This document shows, in pieces, positions 9,668 through 17,552 of a stretch of DNA of 64,000 nt. The position numbers were made by a program, and so were the translations under genes. Under the pieces are notes generated by a model that was given only the letters and a program-made list of their open reading frames with translations, did not search any database and was not told the origin of the DNA. Source of the stretch: an uncultured Prevotella sp. GTDB taxonomy: Bacteria > Bacteroidota > Bacteroidia > Bacteroidales > Bacteroidaceae. Numbering within the stretch: position 1 is the first letter of the stretch; the number at the start of each line of letters is the position of its first letter. The stretch covers positions 18,438 through 82,437 of the forward strand of contig CAMQBR010000003.1 in NCBI GenBank assembly GCA_946999045.1, in the 5' to 3' direction.

Positions 9668-10939
9668 ATGGTAGCTACTTTTATATTACAGAGCATTGGG
9701 GTGTTCTTGGCAGTCATATTATTGTTGGTCATCATATTGCTCGTTGCAAAAAAATATCTTTCGCCAAGTGGTAATGTTAATATCGTTATTAACGATGAGA
9801 AAACACTTAGCGTTCCACAGGGGGCGTCGGTCATGAGTACGCTTACAGCAAATGGCATTCACCTTTCATCTGCATGCGGAGGTAAAGGCAGTTGTGGGCA
9901 GTGTCGTTTGCAAATTGTTGAAGGTGGAGGAGAAATTCTCGATTCTGAACGTGGACATTTTACTCGTAAAGAGATTAAAGAGCATTGGCGTCTGGGTTGC
10001 CAATGTAAAGTAAAGGGGGATTTGAAACTCAAAATCTCCGAAAGTATCTTAGGTGTTAAAGAATGGGAGTGTACTGTTATCAGTAATAAAAATGTATCGA
10101 GCTTTATCAAAGAGTTTAAGGTTGCTTTACCTCCTGGTGAGCATATGGACTTTGTTCCTGGTTCGTATGCGCAAATTGCCATTCCTGCTTATGATGAGAT
10201 AGATTATGATAAAGACTTTGATAAAAATGATATTGGTGAGGAATATATCGGTGCATGGAAGAAGTTTAATATCCTTTCATTAAAAGCACACAATCCAGAG
10301 CCTACTGTTCGTGCTTACTCTATGGCTAATTATCCAGAAGAGGGAGATATTATTACTTTAACTGTTCGTATAGCTTCTACACCATTTAAGCCACGTCCAC
10401 AGGTTGGATTTAGAGATGTACCTACTGGTATTGCTTCAAGTTACATCTTCTCTTTGAAACCTGGAGACAAAGTAAGAATGAGCGGACCTTACGGAAATTT
10501 CCATCCTATCTTCGATTCAAAGAAAGAAATGATTTGGGTTGGTGGTGGAGCAGGTATGGCACCTTTGCGTAGTCAAATTATGTATATGCTCAAGACTTTG
10601 CACACACGTGATCGAGAAATGCACTACTTCTATGGTGCTCGTTCGTTGAGTGAAGCTTTCTTTTTGGATGATTTCCATGCTTTGGAAAAGGAATATCCTA
10701 ACTTTCACTTTCATTTAGCATTAGACCGTCCTGATCCATTGGCTGATAAGGCAGGTGTTAAGTACACGGTAGGCTTTGTTCATCAAGTAATGTACAACAC
10801 TTATTTGAAAGATCACGAAGCTCCTGAAGACATAGAGTACTATATGTGTGGTCCTGGCCCAATGAGTAAAGCTGTACAAGATATGCTGGATAGCCTTGGT
10901 GTTGATCCAGAATCTATTATGTTTGATAATTTTGGGTAA
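9668..10939 (+). CDS. nqrF: Na+-translocating NADH:quinone reductase subunit F
   Basis: A 423-residue electron-input subunit. An N-terminal membrane anchor (about residues 5-27) is followed by a ferredoxin domain with cysteines at 70, 76, 79 and 111, the same positions as in the Vibrio protein, then an FAD-binding domain with the RAYSMANYP motif near 212, and an NADH-binding domain with GGGAGMAPLRSQ near 292. It oxidises NADH and passes electrons through FAD and the 2Fe-2S centre to NqrC/NqrB. It is the last gene of the operon and is followed by a hairpin at 10977-11013. Confidence 0.97.
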   Translation: MVATFILQSIGVFLAVILLLVIILLVAKKYLSPSGNVNIVINDEKTLSVPQGASVMSTLTANGIHLSSACGGKGSCGQCRLQIVEGGGEILDSERGHFTRKEIKEHWRLGCQCKVKGDLKLKISESILGVKEWECTVISNKNVSSFIKEFKVALPPGEHMDFVPGSYAQIAIPAYDEIDYDKDFDKNDIGEEYIGAWKKFNILSLKAHNPEPTVRAYSMANYPEEGDIITLTVRIASTPFKPRPQVGFRDVPTGIASSYIFSLKPGDKVRMSGPYGNFHPIFDSKKEMIWVGGGAGMAPLRSQIMYMLKTLHTRDREMHYFYGARSLSEAFFLDDFHALEKEYPNFHFHLALDRPDPLADKAGVKYTVGFVHQVMYNTYLKDHEAPEDIEYYMCGPGPMSKAVQDMLDSLGVDPESIMFDNFG

Positions 10940-10976
10940 GGTCAACGAAACCTTAACAGAGTATATAATAATAGGC

Positions 10977-11013
10977 CATAACAAAGTCGCTGATTGTTAG
11001 CGGCTTTGTTATG
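10977..11013 (+). terminator. Terminator hairpin after nqrF
   Basis: CATAACAAAG pairs perfectly with CTTTGTTATG across a loop that itself contains the pairing CGCT/AGCG. It begins 38 bp after the nqrF stop codon. The T tract after the stem is modest (GCGTTTAT). Confidence 0.7.
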
Positions 11014-11038
11014 CGTTTATAGAGGGTATTCCTTTGTC

Positions 11039-11062
11039 GTAAGCATCCAATATTAGTCGCTT
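11039..11062. repeat. Solitary IS66-type terminal repeat
   Basis: GTAAGCATCCAATATTAGTC matches the terminal repeat of the IS66 relics at 29434 and 50885, facing right. No matching second end or transposase frame follows within a few hundred bases, so this is a leftover end. Confidence 0.6.
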
Positions 11063-11149
11063 ACACTGTACGCTAATAATATTTAACCAATGTAGCCATT
11101 TACTATTATTCATAAGGTATTTTAGCAGTGTTTTTATAAGTCTAAAAGT

Positions 11150-11430
11150 AATAAAAAAACACCGCAGAGGTTTATCCTTCGGCCAAGGGTGCGCCCCCCC
11201 GAGGAGTATAAGCAGATTGCTTAAACTATAAAAAAGTGCAGGTTTCTGGTTGCATTCCCGCCTCAAATATCGCTTTTTGAACTTAAAGGGTATCAAATAG
11301 AGAATTTGACGATCAAGAGTAGCACTCATCACTGCACTTTTAAATATAGGCTAAAAAAGAATGTTTTTTACAATACCTTACAGAAATATTGTTGTAGAAC
11401 AAACACTCTTTTTTAGTGTTGCAAAGATAA
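11150..11430 (-). ncRNA. Candidate structured RNA, GC-rich island between nqrF and the hemerythrin regulator
   Basis: On the minus strand a -7 box TATCTTTG (11429-11422) with ATTG 20 bp upstream (11453-11450) points leftward. Downstream the strand folds well: CTGCACTTTT at 11332-11341 pairs with AAAAGTGCAG at 11232-11241 and encloses two small hairpins (GAGT/ACTC and CAAAT/ATTTG). The leftward strand reads six to seven T after the 11232 arm. Further left is a GC-rich block (11180-11203) that contains CCTT/AAGG and CGG/CCG pairings, followed by GGTG and seven T at 11153-11159. Such a GC-rich island is unusual in this AT-rich spacer. I recognise no known RNA family. A 107-codon frame across it does not look like a protein. 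Confidence 0.35.
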
Positions 11431-11551
11431 GAACAACCTATATAATATGCAATACTTATTTGTGGGTAATTCCATCACTATTATTAGGTATTTATTATAC
11501 AGTTTTATATCAAAAAATGAATAAAAACGTGCAAAAACCTAATTGAAATTA

Positions 11552-11582
11552 TTGCTACATTGATAAATTATTTATAATTTTG
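11552..11582 (+). promoter_or_regulatory. Promoter of the hemerythrin-LuxR regulator
   Basis: TTG at 11552-11554 and TAATTTTG at 11575-11582, separated by 20 bp, fit the Bacteroidetes consensus (TTTG, 19-21 bp, TAnnTTTG). The predicted transcript would have a 5' leader of roughly 25 nt before the ATG at 11613. Confidence 0.6.
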
Positions 11583-11612
11583 CATCAAATTACGTTATTA
11601 AGGTATAGGTAA

Positions 11613-12569
11613 ATGAAAATACACAAGATGTATGAGGCTGATGATAAGCTCATTTCTATCATCGCTGATAATTATAGTATCCTACAAAGTTTAGGCTCGT
11701 TTGGTATTAACTTAGGCTTTGGAGATAAGACCGTTAGCGAGGTTTGCGAGAGCCAACATGTAGATACGTTTACGTTTTTAGCTATTGTAAACCTAACTAT
11801 TAATGGGTATCGTGATACAGAAGATATAGATCGTTTATCTATTCCTACCTTAATAAAATATCTTAAAGCAAGTCATTCTTATTATCTCGACTTTCAGTTG
11901 CCCTTTATTCGTAAAGAGTTAGAGGATGCCCTTGATGAAACTGATAACTTGGCACGTCTCATCATGAAATTGTATGACGAGTACGCACATTCTATCAGAA
12001 ATCATATGCGCTATGAAGAAAAGAATGTATTCCCATACGTTGATGATTTACTGAAGAAACGTGCCAATGGGGCTTACGATATTGAAACTTACTCAAAGCA
12101 TCACGGACAAACCGATTTGAAGTTAAAAGAACTTAAGAATATTATTATTAAGTATTTGCCTTCAGACGGATTACATAACAATCAGCTCACGGCAACGCTC
12201 TATAACATTTATAATTGTGAACAATGGCTAACTCAACATGCCTTGGTAGAGGATGAAATCTTTACACCAGCCATTAGACGTTTGGAAAAGCAGTCAAGAC
12301 AGAATGATGTGTCGGTTAAGATTTCTTCAATGATTAATCAGACACCTCGTAATCAAGAGGCTTTGAGTGAACGTGAAAAAGATGTTATAGTGAGTTTGGT
12401 GCAAGGTATGACCAATAAAGAAATTGCCGATCATTTGTGTATTTCTATCAATACTGTTATTACGCACCGTAGAAATATTGCTCGTAAGTTGCAAATACAT
12501 TCACCTGCAGGGCTTACTATTTATGCCATTGTTAATAACCTTGTAGACATTAGCAGCGTAAAACTTTAA
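11613..12569 (+). CDS. Hemerythrin-domain LuxR-type transcriptional regulator
   Basis: A 318-residue protein in three parts. Residues 7-65 resemble the ScdA/RIC N-terminal domain of di-iron repair proteins, with GINLGFGDKTVSEVC around Cys45 in place of the usual CCGG. Residues 80-225 form a hemerythrin-like four-helix bundle with candidate iron ligands His88, His126 or His131, Glu135/136, His163/164, His209 and Glu213. Residues 250-312 are a LuxR-type helix-turn-helix (LSEREKDVIVSLVQGMTNKE). Family knowledge links such di-iron domains to O2, NO or iron-sulfur damage. DNA binding controlled by the di-iron site is inference. It has its own promoter and lies between the nqr operon and fumarase. 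Confidence 0.85.
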   Translation: MKIHKMYEADDKLISIIADNYSILQSLGSFGINLGFGDKTVSEVCESQHVDTFTFLAIVNLTINGYRDTEDIDRLSIPTLIKYLKASHSYYLDFQLPFIRKELEDALDETDNLARLIMKLYDEYAHSIRNHMRYEEKNVFPYVDDLLKKRANGAYDIETYSKHHGQTDLKLKELKNIIIKYLPSDGLHNNQLTATLYNIYNCEQWLTQHALVEDEIFTPAIRRLEKQSRQNDVSVKISSMINQTPRNQEALSEREKDVIVSLVQGMTNKEIADHLCISINTVITHRRNIARKLQIHSPAGLTIYAIVNNLVDISSVKL

Positions 12570-12816
12570 TCAATTACCCTCATTGAAGGAGAGAACTTTT
12601 TCGTTAAGAAACATACGGAAGTCATCAAACAGACTATTAAAAGTGTCATTTTTTTTCGAGTGTTTTTTGTTTTTGTATGTCCATATTGTTTCTTCGTTTG
12701 GAATATCTGCTATTGTGTGAGCACTCAGGAATTGGCGGAGATAGTACTTCTATTGTAAACTCATTCTCAAACAGACTTTTGCTTATTGGTTTTCTATATA
12801 TTGTAGCCTTCTGCAT
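12570..12816 (-). pseudogene. Possible small gene with a frameshift in an A8 tract
   Basis: On the minus strand a frame from ATG at 12816 reads MQKATIYRKPISKSLFENEF and ends at a run of eight A (T8 at 12649-12656). In the shifted frame a continuous coding-looking peptide follows, NSLFDDFRMFLNEKVLSFNE, and stops at 12570-12572, immediately next to the stop of the convergent regulator gene at 12569. The tight abutment and peptide composition suggest an original gene of about 80 codons, broken or slippery at the homopolymer. I do not recognise the family. An upstream in-frame ATG exists at 12837. Confidence 0.35.
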
Positions 12817-12837
12817 GATTTTTATCTTTTTTCTCAT

Positions 12838-13130
12838 AGAAACATACTAATTTTATATGAAATAGAAAAGTATCTTATTAATAATCAATGGGTTCTTTTA
12901 TAGAACATTCCTAAACATTTCTACACCAAAGTACTAATTCTTCAAACACGTTTTGTAATTTTGCACTTACTGGTTGACTTTGCGGTTTCTATATTTTTAA
13001 GCTTATAACAATGAAAATATTATAGTACACGCATTAGTTGCTTATTTTTTTGTAAATTTGCAAGTAACTAATATATCACAATCTATAAAAATAGGCATAT
13101 TGAATTTCGTTTTAACTAATAAATAAAAAT
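12838..13130. other. Leader region of fumC
   Basis: AT-rich spacer without a coding frame. Two -7-like boxes face fumC: TAATTTTG at 12956-12963 and TAAATTTG at 13053-13060. Neither has a convincing TTTG at the right distance, so which is used cannot be decided. Confidence 0.4.
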
Positions 13131-14528
13131 ATGGAGTACAGAATTGAAAAGGACACTTTGGGTGAAGTAAAGGTGCCTGCTGACAAATTGTGGGGTCCAC
13201 AAACAGAACGTTCTCGTAATAACTTTAAAATTGGCCCTAAGGCTTCTATGCCTTGTGAAATCATCGAAGGTTTTGCATATCTAAAGAAGAGTGCAGCATA
13301 CGCTAATTGTGAGTTAGGTGTGTTATCACAAGAGAAACGCGACCTTATCGCAAAGGTTTGTGATGAAATTTTAGCTGGTAAACTTTACGATCAATTCCCA
13401 TTGGTTATTTGGCAGACAGGTTCAGGTACACAAAGCAACATGAATGCTAATGAGGTTATTGCTAACCGTGCACATCAATTGGCTGGTAAGAAGATTGGTG
13501 AAGGTGAAAAAACATTGTTGCCTAATGATGATGTAAACAAATCACAATCATCTAACGATACTTTCCCAACAGCAATGCACATTGCTTGCTACAAAAAGTT
13601 ACACGATGTTACATTGCCCGGTTTGCGTAAATTGCACGCAGCTATGGTAAAGAAGTCGGAAGAGATGAAGAACGTAGTTAAGATTGGTCGTACCCACATG
13701 ATGGATGCAACACCTCTTACATTAGGACAAGAGTTTAGTGGATATGCTTCACAGTTAGAGCATGGAATTGCAGCTATTGAGCATACCTTATCACACTTGT
13801 CAGAGTTGGCATTAGGTGGAACAGCCGTTGGTACAGGTCTTAATACTCCAAAAAATTACGATGTAGTAGTAGCTAGTTATATTTCGAAGCTGACAGGCCT
13901 GCCATTCGTTACAGCAAAAAATAAATTTGAGGCTTTAGCTTCACACGATGCTATCGTTGAAGCTCATGGAGCATTAAAGCAATTGGCAGTATCTCTCAAT
14001 AAGATAGCCAACGATATTCGCTTAATGGCATCAGGTCCTCGTAGTGGTATCGGCGAGATTATCATTCCAGCTAACGAGCCAGGGTCTTCTATTATGCCAG
14101 GAAAGGTAAATCCGACTCAGGCAGAAGCTATGACGATGGTTTGTATGCAAGTTATAGGTAACGATATGGCTATTGCTGCTGCTGGTATGCAAGGACAATT
14201 CGAGCTGAACGTATTTAAGCCAGTTATGGCTGCTAACTTCTTACAGAGTGCACAATTGTTAGGTGATGCAGCTGTATCATTTACTATCCACTTGGTAGAA
14301 GGAATCCAACCAAATTATGAGCGTATCAAGATGTTGGTTAACAATTCATTGATGCTTGTAACAGCTCTTAATACTAAGATAGGTTATTATAAAGCTGCCG
14401 AAATTGCCAAAGCTGCCCATAAGAATGGTACAACCTTGAAAGAGGAAGCTATTCGTTTAGGTTATGTTTCAGCAGAAGACTTTGATAAATGGGTTCGTCC
14501 AGAGGATATGACACATCCTATGTACTAA
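13131..14528 (+). CDS. fumC: Class II fumarate hydratase
   Basis: A 465-residue enzyme, matching the length of E. coli FumC. It interconverts fumarate and malate without an iron-sulfur cluster. The fumarase/aspartase superfamily signature GSSIMPGKVNP is present at about residue 318, and the substrate-binding stretch TGSGTQSNMNANEV lies near residue 100. It begins with the typical YRIEKDTLGEVKVP. It is monocistronic: a 500-bp leader lies upstream, and a nest of miniature elements follows. Class II fumarase is O2-stable, which fits a neighbouring regulator with a di-iron domain (inference). Confidence 0.95.
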   Translation: MEYRIEKDTLGEVKVPADKLWGPQTERSRNNFKIGPKASMPCEIIEGFAYLKKSAAYANCELGVLSQEKRDLIAKVCDEILAGKLYDQFPLVIWQTGSGTQSNMNANEVIANRAHQLAGKKIGEGEKTLLPNDDVNKSQSSNDTFPTAMHIACYKKLHDVTLPGLRKLHAAMVKKSEEMKNVVKIGRTHMMDATPLTLGQEFSGYASQLEHGIAAIEHTLSHLSELALGGTAVGTGLNTPKNYDVVVASYISKLTGLPFVTAKNKFEALASHDAIVEAHGALKQLAVSLNKIANDIRLMASGPRSGIGEIIIPANEPGSSIMPGKVNPTQAEAMTMVCMQVIGNDMAIAAAGMQGQFELNVFKPVMAANFLQSAQLLGDAAVSFTIHLVEGIQPNYERIKMLVNNSLMLVTALNTKIGYYKAAEIAKAAHKNGTTLKEEAIRLGYVSAEDFDKWVRPEDMTHPMY

Positions 14529-14608
14529 ATCCGTTATCGTTATATCATTGATGAATATATGGCTGGTAGTTAGTAGTCTTCCACGAATACCAATTATCAG
14601 CTTTTTTT

Positions 14609-14763
14609 GTAAGCATCCAATATTAGCCACTTTTGTGCAGTTTTCCTACTTTTCTACCTTTGTTAGAAAAACATTTGTTTCGTTGAGTGCAAACATAAAG
14701 TTTTTTCTGGCAAAGATAGTAAAGTAGAAAAAACAGCAAAGATGGCTAATGTTGGATGCTTAC
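14609..14763. mobile_element. IS66-derived MITE (155 bp)
   Basis: Begins with GTAAGCATCCAATATTAGCC and ends with GGCTAATGTTGGATGCTTAC, inverted terminal repeats of about 20 bp that start with the GTAA typical of the IS66 family. The right-hand 100 bp (AACATTTGTTTCGTT through CAAAGATAGTAAAGTAG) matches the outer ends of the IS66 relics at 29434 and 50885, so this is an internal-deletion derivative of that element. No coding frame. Confidence 0.85.
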
Positions 14764-14938
14764 GCTTTAACAGATTGTGAGACTATTTTTGAGGTCAATT
14801 TGTTTGTGAGTGAAGAAGTATAGCGAGCTATACGACTGAACGAACAAGCAAATTGAACCAAAAAGAGTCCACAAGATGACAAAACGTAAAAAGACTGACA
14901 TAAAAAACTTTACGGTGGTAATTTATAGAACCGCCCTT
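14764..14938. mobile_element. Truncated long MITE of the GGTTCTATAAATTA family
   Basis: Inverted copy of the element at 319-515, about 93% alike by eye. The right end TAATTTATAGAACCGCCCTT is intact, but the left 20-bp terminal repeat is missing and is replaced exactly by the end of the IS66-derived MITE. The IS66-derived element therefore arrived later and removed the end, or the two were joined by deletion. Confidence 0.8.
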
Positions 14939-15014
14939 TAGTTGCAATACGAAAAAACTTTCGAAAAATATCTCTCATGTCACATTTTTTCTCTTCATAC
15001 GTTTAATATGTAGA

Positions 15015-15518
15015 ATGATGAATATAAAAAGTTTCGAGCATAAGATTGTAAGTCTGCACAATTTTTTGCTAACACAGGCTCAACGACTTAATACGGGGGA
15101 TGTAGATGCACAGGATTTAGTGCAAGAAACATTTCTCAAATTATGGAATATGCGCGAACAGCTTGACAGTCATCCTAATTTAGAGGCATTGGCATTGCGT
15201 ACACTAAAAGGTATTGCTATTGATCACTACCGACATAGACAACATGAATGCGAACAACTTTCTCGTAAAATAGATATAGGTCAGCTTGACGAACAAGTGG
15301 AGCATCAAGACCAAATAGCCTTGGTTTCTCGCATTGTAGACAGGTTACCGCCATTACAACGGCAGGTGTTTATGCTAAAAGATATAGTGGGTTATGAGAC
15401 TTGTGAGATACAAGCCATTTGTGGTTGTAGTGCAGAAGCCTTGCGACAGAATTTATCAAGGGCACGAAAGTTTATACGAGTACGGCTACTGAAAGAACTT
15501 AGCTTTGAAAAAAAATAA
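15015..15518 (+). CDS. ECF-type RNA polymerase sigma factor
   Basis: A 167-residue sigma-70 family protein. Region 2 is at about residues 10-75 (DAQDLVQETFLKLW, the core-binding and -10 recognition helix) and region 4 at about 105-155 (LPPLQRQVFMLKDI, then the helix-turn-helix ending ALRQNLSRARKFI). There is no region 1.1 or 3, so it belongs to the extracytoplasmic-function group. It is followed by a single-span membrane protein and two exported proteins in the same direction, the usual arrangement of a sigma/anti-sigma unit with envelope targets. An alternative ATG lies one codon downstream. Confidence 0.9.
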   Translation: MMNIKSFEHKIVSLHNFLLTQAQRLNTGDVDAQDLVQETFLKLWNMREQLDSHPNLEALALRTLKGIAIDHYRHRQHECEQLSRKIDIGQLDEQVEHQDQIALVSRIVDRLPPLQRQVFMLKDIVGYETCEIQAICGCSAEALRQNLSRARKFIRVRLLKELSFEKK

Positions 15519-15785
15519 AACAAATAAGTTGCGATATTTGCAGAAGCTAACAATAGAGTCAGATGATGGGATTTATATTTGTAAGTATGAACAATACAAG
15601 AGACAAAGATCAATTAAAATTGTACCGATATACAAAGAAACAAAAAAATCAAATGGTAAAATAAAAGAACAGGTTTTGCCATAAAATGTTTCTTCATGAA
15701 ATGTCGAACTATCGTAATGAATTGAATAATAAAAGTTAAATAAAGGCATAAACTTTCCAATTATTTGGAAAACAACATAGAGAAT

Positions 15786-16223
15786 ATGAAACAGCAAAAT
15801 ATAGAATTGCTTGTAGAGAAATATCTGCGAGGTGAAACAAGTAGGCAGGAAGAAGATATATTGCGTTCGTATTTTGTTAAATCGAACCATAAAGTGTCAG
15901 TTCAATATCAGTATCTTGTAAAGCTTTTTGAGTGGGAAACTTCAAAACATAAACATTGTAAAGCTGTTTATATGCATCCTTGGTATGTACAACATAAAAC
16001 GTTGTTAACCATAGCATCTGTTGCTGCCGTTTTTATATGTATGCTTCTTATTTCTGTAAAACTATATACGCATACAGACTATGTTATTATTGGTGGACAA
16101 ACCATCACTAACCAGGCAATAGTGAAAAGAATTGCAGAACAAGATCTTAACAATGTCTCGTCATCACCTCAACAGGATTTTAGTGCACTTATGAATATAG
16201 GAGGAACAGATAATTATGAATAG
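15786..16223 (+). CDS. Single-span membrane protein, probable anti-sigma factor
   Basis: About 145 residues counting from the ATG at 15786; a TTG seven codons upstream is also possible. The N-terminal half is a charged, probably helical domain (QQNIELLVEKYLRGETSRQE), followed by one hydrophobic segment (TIASVAAVFICMLLISV, about residue 75) and a short periplasmic tail. The N-terminal pattern 'LLxKYLxGETSxxEE' with a middle membrane span is common in proteins that lie downstream of ECF sigma genes in Bacteroidetes. No zinc-binding HxxxCxxC is seen. The role follows mainly from context. Its end overlaps the next gene by 8 bp. Confidence 0.6.
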   Translation: MKQQNIELLVEKYLRGETSRQEEDILRSYFVKSNHKVSVQYQYLVKLFEWETSKHKHCKAVYMHPWYVQHKTLLTIASVAAVFICMLLISVKLYTHTDYVIIGGQTITNQAIVKRIAEQDLNNVSSSPQQDFSALMNIGGTDNYE

Positions 16224-16647
16224 ATTGATAAAAATATTTATAATGCTCGTTATTTGCAGTTTTACTGCTGCGGTTTATGCACAAAGAGGACTACAAGTAG
16301 AACAGGTATTTCAACGTTTTTCACACGAAAAGTGTTGTTCTATGGTGGCACTCCATCACCCTCGCATACGTGGCTATCAGCTCGAGGTATATAAAGCTCT
16401 AACGTATTCTTGTATGGCATCATCTATAGAGGCATATCTAAAAAAAGATAGGCAGCAGGCAAAAAAAATAAAAGAGGTGATACAAGGAGGAAAGGTTACA
16501 TGCGGATATTATATGATGCAGCCTATTAAGGGGAAAATAAATAGGTATATTCTTTTTGCAAAAGGTAAGAATAATGGTGGAACGGTTATCTATATTGAAG
16601 GTTGTTTACTACCTGATGATGTAATGAAACTATGTTATAAAAAATAG
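16216..16647 (+). CDS. Small exported protein of unknown function
   Basis: A 143-residue protein with a clear signal peptide (IKIFIMLVICSFTAAVYAQ, cleavage probably after YAQ at about residue 22). The mature part has an RG-rich start, a Cys-Cys pair (HEKCCSMVAL) and two or three further cysteines, and no membrane segment. I do not recognise the family. It overlaps the preceding membrane protein gene by 8 bp, so the two are translationally coupled and probably act in the same envelope-sensing unit. Confidence 0.7.
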   Translation: MNRLIKIFIMLVICSFTAAVYAQRGLQVEQVFQRFSHEKCCSMVALHHPRIRGYQLEVYKALTYSCMASSIEAYLKKDRQQAKKIKEVIQGGKVTCGYYMMQPIKGKINRYILFAKGKNNGGTVIYIEGCLLPDDVMKLCYKK

Positions 16648-16709
16648 AACAAACTAATATAAATAAGGATGTTCCGTTAATATGGGTTCATCTTACAAAC
16701 ACTTAATCT

Positions 16710-17552
16710 ATGAAAAAGTTATTATTATTATTGGTACTCTTGATTAGCTTATCGGTTCGGGCTGAAGAAAAATGCGATTCTACATTGATAAGAGTCGGTA
16801 AACAAAACGTTGTGGTGATACAAGATTCAACCACAACCTGTGTAAAAGTGTATGGAAGCGATGGAAAAGCATGGGTAAAAACTCGTGAAGTAACGTTTAA
16901 TAATGGTCAGGAGGTAGAGCAAGTTTTTGTTCTCTCGCCTTTCTTTCCAGTAAAGAAAAATCGCTATAATAAAATATTTACTCCTCATTTTCCTGATTTT
17001 TATTATGGGGCTAACTTATTATGTGCAGGTAATGAGGTGGAAATGCGCGATACCAAATCAAGCGAATGGGGCTTTTCACCTTTTCAAATGGGGCTATCTC
17101 TCAGTAGAAATAATAGCTTGGGGCTGGTGTCTGCCATGCAGTTCGGATTTGTACACAACCATTTTGACACACATTATTATATTGATAAGGTGAATAATAA
17201 AACATGTATGCAACCGCTTAATGAAAAAGATGTTACAACAAGTTTCTTAAAGTATTACTATATCAAAATACCAATGATGTTTGAATATCAAAAAAGTAAG
17301 GGCGGAAGAAAGATATTTGCAGGTGTTGGTGCATCATTAGAATATAGGTATAAGGAGCGATCTAAATATCGTATAGATAGCCATAAGCATACTTTGAGCA
17401 AAGATATTGGCATCAATGTATTGGGTATTAATGCAGAAGCTTACGTTGGTTATTCTAATATCAACTTGTATATACATTATGCCACTACGCCACTTTTCAA
17501 AAATGGTATAAGTAGTATGCCATTAGGTGTTGGTATAGGAGTAAACTTATAA
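16710..17552 (+). CDS. Probable outer-membrane beta-barrel protein
   Basis: A 280-residue protein with a signal peptide (KKLLLLLVLLISLSVRAEE). The C-terminal two thirds alternates polar and hydrophobic residues with many aromatic residues and ends in a strand (LGVGIGVNL), as in small Bacteroidetes beta-barrels. The N-terminal 100 residues are a separate domain rich in valine and threonine. It is the last gene of the ECF sigma unit, 62 bp after the 143-residue exported protein. The specific function is unknown. Confidence 0.65.
   Translation: MKKLLLLLVLLISLSVRAEEKCDSTLIRVGKQNVVVIQDSTTTCVKVYGSDGKAWVKTREVTFNNGQEVEQVFVLSPFFPVKKNRYNKIFTPHFPDFYYGANLLCAGNEVEMRDTKSSEWGFSPFQMGLSLSRNNSLGLVSAMQFGFVHNHFDTHYYIDKVNNKTCMQPLNEKDVTTSFLKYYYIKIPMMFEYQKSKGGRKIFAGVGASLEYRYKERSKYRIDSHKHTLSKDIGINVLGINAEAYVGYSNINLYIHYATTPLFKNGISSMPLGVGIGVNL

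Noticed and set aside
11009..11332. A 107-codon leftward frame over the GC-rich island after nqrF
   Set aside because: It crosses the nqrF terminator and an IS66 end, has unlike composition (runs of Cys/Trp/Leu without a domain pattern) and overlaps the better-supported RNA fold.
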